From a bacterium (GTDB taxonomy: Bacteria; UBP6; UBA1177), in NCBI GenBank assembly GCA_017645765.1, contig JAGCNV010000040.1, positions 35,294 to 99,293 on the forward strand: a stretch of 64,000 bases of DNA, written 5' to 3'. Every line of letters starts with the position of its first letter. Position 1 is the stretch's first letter. This document shows positions 25,249-34,582 of this stretch, one piece after another. Below the pieces are notes generated by a model. The model was given only the letters and a program-made list of their open reading frames with translations, had not been told where the DNA came from and ran no database searches. A program made the position numbers and the translations under genes.

Positions 25249-26658
25249 TTAGCTTTCTGAGTTCTTAAATACGAACGGGTAGTTTACGATAACGATACCG
25301 CCACCCTTAGGAGCAGGGAAACGAATCTTTTTGATCTGATCAGCTACACAGCTTTCAACAGTTGCGTTGCCCATCGTGGTTCTCTGGACTTTGGAGCTGC
25401 TGACTGCACCTGTTGCAGAAATGATGAAGTTGATAACGATTCTTCCGAAAAGTTTCGGATCCTTGTTAAGTTCCTTCTCATAGCACCATCTGATCTTCGC
25501 AAGGTTTCTTCTGATGTATGCATCAATGACAGATCTGTCAAGAGCACCCATGATGACTGCCTGACCGCCGCCTGCGGAAATATCCGAACGACCTTTTCTG
25601 CCGATCTGACCAGCTGCCATACCGTATTTTCCGCCGGCACCGCCGCCGCCACGTCCTCTTGTTCCGAGACCGCCGATTCCGAGAGCGTTACCGCCGCCGC
25701 CTGTACCGAAACCTCTTGTTCCGAGACCGCCTGAACCGAACTGGTCAACACCTGCAAGACCGGTTACTGAACCGAGGGTCTTTTCCATGCCGGCACCAAG
25801 ACCGCCGCCGCCGAATACTCTGTCGAAGCTTGCTGCACCGGATGAAAGAGCACCCATAATACCGGAGCTCTGAGCAACCTTAGCATCAAGACCTCTTCTT
25901 GCAGAACCCTGTGCGTTTGCAACACGGCTTTTCTTATCGCCGACTCTACCCTCTTCACCGAGAGACTTTCTCTGAGAAGTAGCTTCGACAAGACCTTCTT
26001 TCGGCTTTTCGAGTTTGACTTTCTTTTCTTCCTCGATCTCTTCGACCTTTATCTCTTCTTCTTTCGTCTCAACAATCAGTTTTGCAAACCTGTTGTCAAG
26101 CTCAAAAATATCGACTTCGATAGGCGGAGTTTCAACAATCATATTGAAAACAAAACCACCGATAATGAAGATGAGAAGCAGAATTATCGCAAACGCGAAA
26201 TCAAACTGCAGTGCACCGCCTTTGTACTTTTCCGCAGGAGATTTCAAAGCACAGACCGAAATCTTGCCGAAATCTGCAACGAGAAGCGTCGTATCATCGA
26301 TATCGACACTCGTGTGACCTTCAGCAATGTACTTTTCCAGATCGGTCTTCTCTGTTCCTTTGTAAAGAGTTCCTTTGAATCCGTTTTTGAGACTTACGGA
26401 AAAATTCTTGCCGGAAACGGAAGCAAAATCGAACATATTGTCGGACAAAAACGCTTCGTCCACAATACAATCCGCACCGTTTTCAGTTCCCAATGTGAAT
26501 TTTTTGTCAACTTTTTGCAAATCGAGCAGGACTTTGTTGTCATAAACAACTCTGATTTCCGGCTCCAATTTTCCTTTGGCTCCCTCGTTTACCGGTACAC
26601 CCGGAATAGGAGACAAATCGTAAAGCAATCTTTTTCTCATTTTTGATTTCTCAGGCAT
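25249..26658 (-). CDS. AgmX/PglI-type TonB-like protein with FHA-like N-terminus (GltG-like, cluster A)
   Basis: 469 residues. Residues about 30-130 are a cytoplasmic FHA-like domain (FTLGTENGADCIVDE). One membrane helix at about 150-170 (IILLLIFIIGGFVFNMI) follows. A periplasmic part starts with Lys/Glu repeats, then a long glycine-rich stretch (about 260-365) and the AgmX/PglI domain (370-465, with CYEKELNKDPKLFGRI and RFPAPKGGG). Same layout as 11748-13142, including the NRFAKLI string after the helix, so the two are paralogues. The Gly-rich linker is special to this copy. No TolQ/TolR genes are in cluster A, so it may share the motor of cluster B. Confidence 0.86.
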   Translation of the reverse strand: MPEKSKMRKRLLYDLSPIPGVPVNEGAKGKLEPEIRVVYDNKVLLDLQKVDKKFTLGTENGADCIVDEAFLSDNMFDFASVSGKNFSVSLKNGFKGTLYKGTEKTDLEKYIAEGHTSVDIDDTTLLVADFGKISVCALKSPAEKYKGGALQFDFAFAIILLLIFIIGGFVFNMIVETPPIEVDIFELDNRFAKLIVETKEEEIKVEEIEEEKKVKLEKPKEGLVEATSQRKSLGEEGRVGDKKSRVANAQGSARRGLDAKVAQSSGIMGALSSGAASFDRVFGGGGLGAGMEKTLGSVTGLAGVDQFGSGGLGTRGFGTGGGGNALGIGGLGTRGRGGGGAGGKYGMAAGQIGRKGRSDISAGGGQAVIMGALDRSVIDAYIRRNLAKIRWCYEKELNKDPKLFGRIVINFIISATGAVSSSKVQRTTMGNATVESCVADQIKKIRFPAPKGGGIVIVNYPFVFKNSES

Positions 26659-26701
26659 AGTCTCGGCCTCATATAATGGTTAACATCAACATAACAATAC
26701 T

Positions 26702-26962
26702 CTAATTAAGCAGATCCACGGATTTTACCAATTCTTTGTTGAAATCCTGTTTAAGATTGATCAAAGAATCAAATTTGGTTTTGGATCTATCCATAAGGAA
26801 CGAACCCGAAGGCTTCTTGATCTGACCTTCAAGCATGACATCTTCAAAATCGATGACTGTTTTTTCACGGTATTTGATAAGTCGTCCCTCTTCATCGGTT
26901 TCCTGTGCAAGCAGGAATGAGAAAGAAAGCAACAAAAACAAAACAGCGACCAACTTTTTCAT
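26702..26962 (-). CDS. Small periplasmic protein, EGxIxKP family (cluster A copy)
   Basis: 86 residues with a signal peptide (1-19, ending LLAQE). The mature part has FEDVMLEGQIKKPSGSF followed by a charged helix. Related to 15057-15275 by the pattern V/I-x-x-E/D-x-x-I/L-E-G-x-I-x-K-P and the spacing to the C-terminal helix. Both lie directly after the TPR lipoprotein gene of their cluster. The function is unknown; conservation of place suggests a fixed part of the complex. Confidence 0.75.
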   Translation of the reverse strand: MKKLVAVLFLLLSFSFLLAQETDEEGRLIKYREKTVIDFEDVMLEGQIKKPSGSFLMDRSKTKFDSLINLKQDFNKELVKSVDLLN

Positions 26963-27030
26963 AGCAACGACCTCCGTATTAAAATCAACACCCTAGTGTA
27001 GCCATTAAGCTCGAAATATCAAATTTTCTC

Positions 27031-28197
27031 CTACTCGGTTTTTTCAACCGGTCTGATGTTTACTTTATCGCTCAGATACTGGTTGACAATGTGGTCAGCC
27101 GGTAAACTGCCGCCGGTAATCGAAATATACTTTCTGAAATTTCTCTTTGCCTCGACCTGCTTGTTCATGTGATCGTTGTAAAGAACAGCAAGATTGAAAG
27201 TCGCAATAGCATTGTTAGGATCTTTCTGAAGGACTGCAAGATACTCTTTTTCAGCATCTTCAAATCTTCCGAGACCTCTCAAAGCCATTGCAAGACCGAT
27301 TCTTGCATTCAAATTGTCGGGATCCTGAGAAAGAACGACTGAAAATCTTTCGTAAGCAGTCTCAGCATCGCCGTATTTCATAGCGATCGAACCGACATTA
27401 AAGTTAGCGCTTTTGTTCTTCGGATCGTTAGCAATAGCGCGGGTGAAGTAAAGCATTGCAAGCGAGTCATCGTTCTGTGACGAATAAAGAACACCGCGGT
27501 TGTTTGCGATACCGGCATCATCAGGCTTCAAATTGTAAGAGTTCGTCGTTACCATCGAAGCAAGACCGGCATCATTCTTTTTGAAGTAAATCATGCCAAG
27601 GTTCTTGAGAGCATCTACATCAGCCTGATCCTGAATGAGAATCTGTCTAACAGACTGAATCGCTTTGATGTAGTCGCCTTTTAAAAGATAAAAACCTGCA
27701 ACAGCCGAAAGAACGCCTTTGTCCTTGTCATTCTCTTTTTCAAGGAACTTCTCGCAAACTTCTATTGCGCGGTTGTACTCAAGTTTGTTAGCATAAATAG
27801 CCGCCTTGTTGATGACCGGAAGAGAATATTTCGGGTCAAGTTCAAGAGCTTTGTTATAATTTTTTACAGCATTCTGGTCATCGCCCTTGCGCTGATATGC
27901 CAGACCAAGATTGTAGTAAAGTATCGGAGCCGTCGGGAAAGCTTCTATTGCGAGCTCGAAATTTTTGATCGCCGCATCGAAGTTTGCTTTGCCGTCTTTG
28001 ACCTCGAGAGCTTTTACACCCTCTTCAGTGTAATATTTAGCCCAATCTTCCGGTTCTTTCGGTTTTGTTTTGACGACAGGCGCTTCTGACTTCTTAGCCT
28101 GTGCAGGTTTTTCTTCCTGAGCTTTCTCCGGAGCCGTTCCGCAGGAAGCCAAAATCAAGGAAAATACCAACAAGAAAGATAATACTATTTTTTTCAT
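27031..28197 (-). CDS. TPR lipoprotein, GltE/NfsE-like (cluster A)
   Basis: 388 residues with lipoprotein signal (LILASC). After a Lys/Glu/Pro-rich linker to about 50, the protein is a run of some eight canonical TPRs (for instance YNLGLAYQRKGDDQNAVKNY and LAMALRGLGRFEDAEKEY). It ends in a short charged tail. It resembles the AglT/GltE outer-membrane lipoproteins of Myxococcus in size and layout. It starts 2 bp after the giant TPR gene; 68 bp separate it from the small periplasmic gene. Confidence 0.85.
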   Translation of the reverse strand: MKKIVLSFLLVFSLILASCGTAPEKAQEEKPAQAKKSEAPVVKTKPKEPEDWAKYYTEEGVKALEVKDGKANFDAAIKNFELAIEAFPTAPILYYNLGLAYQRKGDDQNAVKNYNKALELDPKYSLPVINKAAIYANKLEYNRAIEVCEKFLEKENDKDKGVLSAVAGFYLLKGDYIKAIQSVRQILIQDQADVDALKNLGMIYFKKNDAGLASMVTTNSYNLKPDDAGIANNRGVLYSSQNDDSLAMLYFTRAIANDPKNKSANFNVGSIAMKYGDAETAYERFSVVLSQDPDNLNARIGLAMALRGLGRFEDAEKEYLAVLQKDPNNAIATFNLAVLYNDHMNKQVEAKRNFRKYISITGGSLPADHIVNQYLSDKVNIRPVEKTE

Positions 28198-28199
28198 GA

Positions 28200-31100
28200 T
28201 TATTCTCCCTGTTCCTCGTTGTTTTCAACACTTTCAGTTGCCGGTTGTTCAGCTTCCTCCGCTTTAGGTGCTGCTGCCGGTGCTTCCGCTTTAGGAGCAG
28301 TCTCTGCTGCCGGCGCTTCCGCAGCTACCGGTGCAGCTTTCGGCTGACTGGCTTTATTTCTGAGTTTAGCTCTTTCTTCATCAGAAATTTTCGGGAATTT
28401 GTAATCGGTATCGATCTTTCCGATCAAAGACGATGTTTCGATCATGTCGGAAGCCGGAACGATCTCGTTTTCATCGTAATATTTTCCGCCGGTAACTTCC
28501 TGGAAGAAACGAAGCTCGTATTTAGCCTTTGCAACCCACTCGTTGTAAACCGAGCTTTCGTAACCTTTCTTCATAGCCGTTTCGAAGTAGGTAACAGCGT
28601 TTTTCTGAGCACCAAATGCCTTTTCATCAAGGTAGTTCTTATACTCGGAAATCTGAGCTTCGCTAAGCCACGGAGCGATCGGAGCATTGAACATCTGGTC
28701 GGTCAGGTCTTTGTAGATCTTGCCGATGTAGTAAAGAACCGCCGGGGTGAATCTCGGAGAAGTTGTTCTTTCTATAATCTGCTCGTATTTCTGCGAAAGA
28801 GAAACCGTAAGCTCGATCTTCTTGGTCATTCTCTCCTGAGAAATTTTGTTGAACTCGTCCTTTACCTTTGCAGCAGCCTTCAAATTAGCCTTTTCATCCG
28901 GATAAAGCTCATCGGGATTTGCATCACCGTGGTGGATGATTTTACCGTCTTCAACGTCGAAACCGAGCTGAAGGAGTTCGTAACCTTTGTGCTTCTTCGC
29001 AAAAGGAATATTGTCGAATTTGATAGACATGTATTCGTTGAATTCCGGAAGAAGTTCTTCAAGAAGTGCCTCTGCAATGATGTCTCTCGAAATCTCGTTA
29101 AGTTCAGCTTTTTCCTTAAATTCAGCGCCTCTCGAGATCTGGAGAATCTTGTCAACACTCTTGTAATATTCTTTCGTGTTGTTCTGCTCTTTATACATCT
29201 TCATCTTTGCGCCGTAAAGAGCAAGGAGAGTATTGGGCTCGCCTTTTTCAACGCTTACTTTATTGAGTTCGCTTACAGGTTTTCTCTTGCCGGCGTCATC
29301 AATATAATAGTAATCTTTGAGACCTTTGATATCGGTATGGTCTGCAACAAATCTGTCGAAACCTTTTTCCGCTCTGTCGTAGAAAGTTTTGCCCTTTCTC
29401 ATCCAGATGTAACCGTACTGAAGAGCGATTTCAGCCTTTTCTTTGTCGTCTTTTGCATACTTGTCAACAAAAAGTCTGTAGTTGTCAATAGCTTTTTCAG
29501 TTTCACCCAAGCTCTCGTAAAGAACTGCAGCGTTGTAGACTGCATCGCCTGCATCTTTGCTCTGCGGAGATTTTTCGACGAAATCGATATAAAGCTGAGC
29601 AGCTTTGTCGTAGTAAGCAATTGCTTCGTAGTTCTTTGCAAGTCCGAACATGATTTTGTCTCTGTGCGGAGACTTCTTGTAAACATCATCGGACTCTCTG
29701 AGGAACTGCTCCTGAACACGGATCGACTTGTAAAGGTCACCGCCTTTCTGGTAGTAAACGATCGCGTTGTACATAGCGACATCGTTGAACTTCGATTTCT
29801 GGAATTCGTTTACGAAAGCCATGTATCTGTCAGCGGACTCAAGGCTCTTTCCGTTTTTGTGCGGAATATCAGCCGAGTAGAACGTCGCCATTTCTTTGAA
29901 CTTCTCAAGGTCTGTTTTAAGTCTGTTTCTTCCCGAAAGAAGAGCCGAATTCTTAAGGAATTCTCTAGACTTATTATTAATTGCCTCCCAGTCTCTCGCC
30001 ATGTTGAGAGAGTCCATGATGAGGTCAGCCGAGAACTCTGCAAGTTCGTGTCTCGGATACTTCTGAACAATCATTTCAAAAACAGGAACCGCTTTGTCGA
30101 AGTGGTTGAAAACGTAGTAAGTAATAGCCTGTTTGTAAATGATATCAACGAGATATTTCGATCTCGGGATGTTCTTAATATAGGTATCGCAAGCCGTTAT
30201 GAATTTCTGGTGAAGCTCAGGAATCGGTTTCGCCTTGTTTTCATCAGCAACCTTATCTTTCTTGTCTGCATCCTTGTCGTCAGCAGCCTTTACGAGATCA
30301 GCACTGATTTCGCCTGACTTTTCCTGTTTTGCTTTTGCGATTCTGTTCTGAGCCTCTTTCTTTGCCTTTTCCTGTTCTTCCTCAAGAAGAGCACCGAAGC
30401 AGCTGACTGCACCGAAAGAAGCGTCTTCGAAGTGGTGCCCTTTCGGGTTCATATCGGCAACAGCCTGATACTGGTCACCGGCTTCCGTGTATTTTTTGTG
30501 GTCATAAAGATATTCGGCGTAGTTGAAACGCATATCATACGAAGCTTCCGATTTCGGGAAATATTTAAGGTATGTCGGATAAAGTTCGCCGACGATCTTC
30601 CATGTTTCAGCCGATTTCGTCTTTCTGGCTTCGTTGTGGTAGTCAACCGTCAAAATTCTGAGAGCAGCTTCCGCAGTCTGCTGTGCACTTTCGAGTGTAG
30701 CTTCATCTTTTTCGTTTGCCTTTACCCAGCGTGCATTTTTGTCAGCGTAGTTTGCAACGAGAACGATGATCTCCTTTCTGACAGCGTCTTTGTTGTTGAG
30801 CTTTTTGTAGCACTCAACAATCTGTTTCTGCCAAATCGGACCTTCCGGTCTTTCCGGTGCTTCCTGCTGCAACTTTCTGTAGATTTTGATAGCTTCTTCA
30901 GATCTGTCCTGATCGAAGTAGATCTGCGCAAGTCTTTTAAGAACCGCGATGAAGTATTTCTGTTCTTTGACGATATTTTTGAAGTATTTTTCAGCTTCGT
31001 CAACCGAACCAGCTTCCGCATACGGAGCAACCATGTCGTTAAGAGCATCTTCTTTAAGCGACTGGTCATTGATTTTCTCAGCAACTTCAACAACCTGCTG

Positions 31101-31859
31101 GAAAAGTTTTACAGACTGCTCGTATTCGCCGACGTTATACATACACCAAGCATACTTATAAAGAGCGAATCCGTAGAATTTGTTGTCAGGATACTTGTCA
31201 ATAATGGCTTTGTAGTTCGGAATAGCCTTGAAAACGTTGTTGTTGTTGAAGAAATATTCACCCATTTCGAAGTAAGCGTCGGAAGCGAACTTCGAATTCT
31301 GGAATTTCTCTACAACGAGTGTGTAATAACGGACGGCTGCAAGAGCCTGACCGGTTTCCATAAGGTTGGAAGCCATGAAGAAGTAAACTTCGTCAAGTCC
31401 CTGATAAGTCGGATATTTCTTTATAATGTAGTCACAGACTTCGATTGCTTTTTTGTTCCATTCAAGCGAAGGCTCAAGATTGAGTTCAGGCATCGGAGCG
31501 TTTGGATCATTCATTTCGTAGTACTTATCAATCTTTTTGTTGTACTCGTCCATGATGACGGCTTTAATGCCTCTTGCCTTTTCCCAGTAAAGCTCTGCAA
31601 GTCGTCTGTACTGAGCAGCCTTTCTCGGACTTTCGGGCGCATCTTTTATGTAATCGTTAAGCTGTTGGATCGATTCGTCCCTTGCTTTCATCGACCTGCT
31701 GTCTACTTTAACATCGCTTGTTTCAACACGTGTCTTTGCAGGACCGCTTGAAGTCGTCGTCTCGTCATCTCTTTTCTTTCGCTGAGCGGAAAGCGTCAGG
31801 GAGAAAGAAAGGACTAACAAAACCGCTAAAAGAACTCTTAATGTTTTGTTATTTAACAT
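28200..31859 (-). CDS. Giant periplasmic TPR protein, GltD/NfsD-like (cluster A)
   Basis: 1219 residues: signal peptide (1-25, ending LSAQ), then TPR-like helix pairs from about 70 to 1100 with aromatic-rich units such as YFFMASNLMETGQ and YKYAWCMYNVGEY. The Ala/Pro/Glu-rich tail is probably disordered. A Lys/Asp-rich insert sits near 515-545. Size and repeat type match GltD (AgnA) and NfsD of Myxococcus, the central periplasmic scaffolds of the Glt and Nfs machines. It is paralogous to 17178-20516 along its length, including the MFNAPIAPWLSE segment near the end. Confidence 0.87.
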   Translation of the reverse strand: MLNNKTLRVLLAVLLVLSFSLTLSAQRKKRDDETTTSSGPAKTRVETSDVKVDSRSMKARDESIQQLNDYIKDAPESPRKAAQYRRLAELYWEKARGIKAVIMDEYNKKIDKYYEMNDPNAPMPELNLEPSLEWNKKAIEVCDYIIKKYPTYQGLDEVYFFMASNLMETGQALAAVRYYTLVVEKFQNSKFASDAYFEMGEYFFNNNNVFKAIPNYKAIIDKYPDNKFYGFALYKYAWCMYNVGEYEQSVKLFQQVVEVAEKINDQSLKEDALNDMVAPYAEAGSVDEAEKYFKNIVKEQKYFIAVLKRLAQIYFDQDRSEEAIKIYRKLQQEAPERPEGPIWQKQIVECYKKLNNKDAVRKEIIVLVANYADKNARWVKANEKDEATLESAQQTAEAALRILTVDYHNEARKTKSAETWKIVGELYPTYLKYFPKSEASYDMRFNYAEYLYDHKKYTEAGDQYQAVADMNPKGHHFEDASFGAVSCFGALLEEEQEKAKKEAQNRIAKAKQEKSGEISADLVKAADDKDADKKDKVADENKAKPIPELHQKFITACDTYIKNIPRSKYLVDIIYKQAITYYVFNHFDKAVPVFEMIVQKYPRHELAEFSADLIMDSLNMARDWEAINNKSREFLKNSALLSGRNRLKTDLEKFKEMATFYSADIPHKNGKSLESADRYMAFVNEFQKSKFNDVAMYNAIVYYQKGGDLYKSIRVQEQFLRESDDVYKKSPHRDKIMFGLAKNYEAIAYYDKAAQLYIDFVEKSPQSKDAGDAVYNAAVLYESLGETEKAIDNYRLFVDKYAKDDKEKAEIALQYGYIWMRKGKTFYDRAEKGFDRFVADHTDIKGLKDYYYIDDAGKRKPVSELNKVSVEKGEPNTLLALYGAKMKMYKEQNNTKEYYKSVDKILQISRGAEFKEKAELNEISRDIIAEALLEELLPEFNEYMSIKFDNIPFAKKHKGYELLQLGFDVEDGKIIHHGDANPDELYPDEKANLKAAAKVKDEFNKISQERMTKKIELTVSLSQKYEQIIERTTSPRFTPAVLYYIGKIYKDLTDQMFNAPIAPWLSEAQISEYKNYLDEKAFGAQKNAVTYFETAMKKGYESSVYNEWVAKAKYELRFFQEVTGGKYYDENEIVPASDMIETSSLIGKIDTDYKFPKISDEERAKLRNKASQPKAAPVAAEAPAAETAPKAEAPAAAPKAEEAEQPATESVENNEEQGE

Positions 31860-31891
31860 CTTCAGAAACCTCTAACTAATTGACAAACAAA

Positions 31892-33517
31892 TTACTCTTT
31901 GCACAAATTGTCGACATTGAAGAAGTAGTAGCCGAGCTCATCTTCCCAATATTCACCGTCAAACGGGTAATAGTAGGAATTCTGCGGAACAGAAGGATTC
32001 ATTTCCGATTTTTTCTGAACCGTCTCTTCTTCTTCCTTTACCTCTTTGCCATAAAGCTCTTCCTTTTCGTAAGCCGATTTCATACTGTCGGTCATCTCGA
32101 AACGAATAGCTCTCATATCCGCAGTAATCTGAAGCAACTCGTTATTGAGATTCTGGACTCTCTGAACAAGCCATACACCTGCTTCATTTCTGAGAGTAGT
32201 CAACTGATACATCATTTTTTTAGAGATATCCTGAGAAATGACACTATTTTTGAAAGATTCAGGAGATTCTTCAATAATGACAAGTTCTCTTTCGATCTCT
32301 TTGATGTGGTTGTATTTTCTTACGAACAGCGATTCGGTAAGAATGGTTCTCAAAACAGCTTCAGGAAGTTCAGTAGCTTCACCCGACTGAGCCTTTTTGT
32401 ACATTACAAGAAGTTCCTTATAAATGTCGAGACCGGTTTTCGTGGAAACGTTTTCAAGCCATGAAGCCATTTTCTTCTGGTAATCGGGGTAAACACTGAA
32501 AAAGTAGTCTATAACTTTATTGACTTCGTCATACTGGCAAAGGCTGTAATAGGTAACAGCTTCAACAGCATTTACTTCCGGGAAATAAATATCGGTAAAG
32601 AAAGGTGAGCGGAGCGTTACGACTGTTCCGAGTGTCGAATCGAATCTTCCAATCATGAGTGAAGCCCATGTTCTTGCGAAAAGTGATTCAAACCACTGAG
32701 CGTTGTCTCTTCCTACGTTCGAGAAGTAGTTGAGCGCTACGTTGAACATCGCGAGCTTGTTCTGCGACTGCCATGCAGCTGCGTAGTAAAGTTCGCCGAG
32801 TGCGAGTTCAGCCATACCTTTCAGCTTTTTGATGTCTGTGCCGATGTATTTATCGTCCGGCATCTCTTTGATCTCAGTGAAGCTCTTCATTGCATCAGCG
32901 AACATCTGCTGACGAACCTGAATGACACCGAGGAAGTATTTAGCTTTCGGGTAGAAAGAACTGTAGTCCTTTACCTGACTGAACATTTTAAGTGCCTGCT
33001 CATCCTGGCCGTTATAGAAGTTGATTTTGCCGAGGTAGTAAGTCAACTCGTTGGCGAACTTCTTCGGAAGAGCTTCGTAGTCAACGTTCGAAAGGACTGC
33101 GAAAAGAACCTTTTCATCTTCCGTTTTGTATGTAACGGCAAGAAGTTTCAGAAGGCTCGATACGAAATAGTGTGATTCCGAACCTTCAAAAAGGATTTCA
33201 GCAAGCTGGTATTCAGAAGCCTGATAAAGCCCCATTCTGAAAAGAGACTCTGCATAGTAATATCTTGCGGTATCATGCAGTCTGTCCCACTCCTGATTTT
33301 TCATAATCGCATAGAAACCGACAGCTGACGTGAAGTAGTCTTCTTTGTTGTATGCCTGCACAACTTTAGTGATCGCTTCAGGCATACCTTCAACGAGAGA
33401 CGCATCGATCTTCTCGTATTTTTTCATTTCCTTTTCGCGGACGGTAAGCTGCGTCGCGCAGGACGTGACCAGCATCACCGCGAAGGAGATAAGAACAAGA
33501 GTCAGTATTTTTTTCAT
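31892..33517 (-). CDS. TPR lipoprotein, GltC-like (cluster A)
   Basis: 541 residues with lipoprotein signal (LVTSC). TPR-like helix pairs cover about 50-330 (YYYAESLFRMGLY, YYLGKINFYNG). A helical C-terminal part ends with PFDGEYWEDELGYYFF near the C-terminus, a string I associate with the myxobacterial GltC family. Known: GltC is needed for stability of Glt periplasmic parts. It is the second gene of cluster A, 12 bp after the barrel gene. Its N-terminal half is related to 20513-22804. Confidence 0.82.
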   Translation of the reverse strand: MKKILTLVLISFAVMLVTSCATQLTVREKEMKKYEKIDASLVEGMPEAITKVVQAYNKEDYFTSAVGFYAIMKNQEWDRLHDTARYYYAESLFRMGLYQASEYQLAEILFEGSESHYFVSSLLKLLAVTYKTEDEKVLFAVLSNVDYEALPKKFANELTYYLGKINFYNGQDEQALKMFSQVKDYSSFYPKAKYFLGVIQVRQQMFADAMKSFTEIKEMPDDKYIGTDIKKLKGMAELALGELYYAAAWQSQNKLAMFNVALNYFSNVGRDNAQWFESLFARTWASLMIGRFDSTLGTVVTLRSPFFTDIYFPEVNAVEAVTYYSLCQYDEVNKVIDYFFSVYPDYQKKMASWLENVSTKTGLDIYKELLVMYKKAQSGEATELPEAVLRTILTESLFVRKYNHIKEIERELVIIEESPESFKNSVISQDISKKMMYQLTTLRNEAGVWLVQRVQNLNNELLQITADMRAIRFEMTDSMKSAYEKEELYGKEVKEEEETVQKKSEMNPSVPQNSYYYPFDGEYWEDELGYYFFNVDNLCKE

Positions 33518-33529
33518 AGTGCCACCCCA

Positions 33530-34396
33530 CTACTTAGCAAAGGGAAGGAACATGCTTGCATTGATCGTAAACAAAAAGTCTGTCTTGAGATAAGCCGTGT
33601 TTCCGCCTTCCTGTTTCGGACGTTTATCCTTCATGATGAACCAGTCGAAATTCAAGCTGAGACTTGCGTTTTTACCAAGGAAAATTCTCGGAGCAAAACC
33701 GACCTGGAAAGCAACATCGTTGTTGTTTATCTCTTTGACGCCATCGCTGCCGCCGGCAATTGTTCTGTAGTAGTAAACACCGACTGAAGCGTTGAGATCA
33801 TACTTCGGAATTATGTCGCCGAAAACGCTGAGTTTGCCGTAGAAAGGAGTGAAAACGGCACTTGCACCGGCAGTAAGCATGAGGTTGCTCTTCGCAACGT
33901 AAGCATCAGCTTCCTTCGCCTGTTTGAGGGTTTCGTTTTCCCATGAAACAGCGCCATAGAGGAAACGAGCCTGCAGAGCGATGTATTCGTTGAAGTGATA
34001 AGCCGCTCTGATGCCGACTGCAAGAAGATCTTCCCAGTCGCCGCATGCGAAACCGATGTCGATTCCGAGCTCGAAGCGGTTATCCTTTGTAAACTCTTTC
34101 TTCTGAACGACCTTAATCTGTTTCTTCTTTTCAACATTAAGGTCTCTGAGTTCTTTTTCAGCCTCAGAATCAGCAGCCGATGCGTTTACATCAAGCTGAG
34201 CGGTCTTCGGAGCGTCGGCATTCTGAGGAGCTTCGGCAGCAGGTGCCTCTCCGTCTTCAGCCGGTGCTTCTGCAGCAGCAGGATCTTCAGGACCAGCAGC
34301 TCCGCCGTCCAAATCAAAAAGATCATCTGCAAAAACCTGGAAAGAAACAAATGCGAAAAAAGCAAGTGTTAAAGCGACTAATTTACTGTGTTTCAT
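33530..34396 (-). CDS. Outer-membrane beta-barrel protein, OMP_myx type (cluster A)
   Basis: 288 residues. A signal peptide (ending VFAD) is followed by an acidic Ala/Pro/Glu/Asp-rich part to about 75, a helix, and then a barrel. The barrel is introduced by KVVQKKEFTKDNRFELGI, a lead that I recognise from the outer-membrane beta-barrel family common in Myxococcota. It ends in MFLPFAK. In Myxococcus, barrels of this kind (GltA, GltB, GltH; NfsA-C) anchor the machine in the outer membrane. First gene of cluster A, behind a good promoter. Confidence 0.8.
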   Translation of the reverse strand: MKHSKLVALTLAFFAFVSFQVFADDLFDLDGGAAGPEDPAAAEAPAEDGEAPAAEAPQNADAPKTAQLDVNASAADSEAEKELRDLNVEKKKQIKVVQKKEFTKDNRFELGIDIGFACGDWEDLLAVGIRAAYHFNEYIALQARFLYGAVSWENETLKQAKEADAYVAKSNLMLTAGASAVFTPFYGKLSVFGDIIPKYDLNASVGVYYYRTIAGGSDGVKEINNNDVAFQVGFAPRIFLGKNASLSLNFDWFIMKDKRPKQEGGNTAYLKTDFLFTINASMFLPFAK

Positions 34397-34444
34397 GACT
34401 CCTTACCTAAATAGAATTGTTAAACCACCAAAAAGTCGGAAAGG

Positions 34445-34473
34445 AACTTAGTGGATTTGAAAAATAATGTCAA
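34445..34473 (-). promoter_or_regulatory. Promoter of cluster A
   Basis: TTGACA (34473-34468), a 17-bp spacer and TAAGTT (34450-34445) on the minus strand. The first gene starts about 50 bp downstream. This may be the main promoter of the 29-kb envelope run, as most later gaps are short. Consensus match only. Confidence 0.5.
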
Positions 34474-34582
34474 GAATTTTCAGGCAGACGAACAACTTTT
34501 TATATCATTGATAATATTGAATTTTTCGAACATTTTATTCTGAGAGGGAATTTTTTATGGAGCTTTTTTGATTCAAAGAGGT

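Noticed and set aside
28245..30317. 690-codon open frame on the plus strand
   Set aside because: It is antisense to the giant TPR gene in a frame kept open by codon bias; the translation is Phe/Arg/Ser-rich with no domain, signal or ribosome site.
30432..31751. 439-codon plus-strand frame
   Set aside because: Antisense shadow of the same TPR gene; composition is that of a mirror frame.
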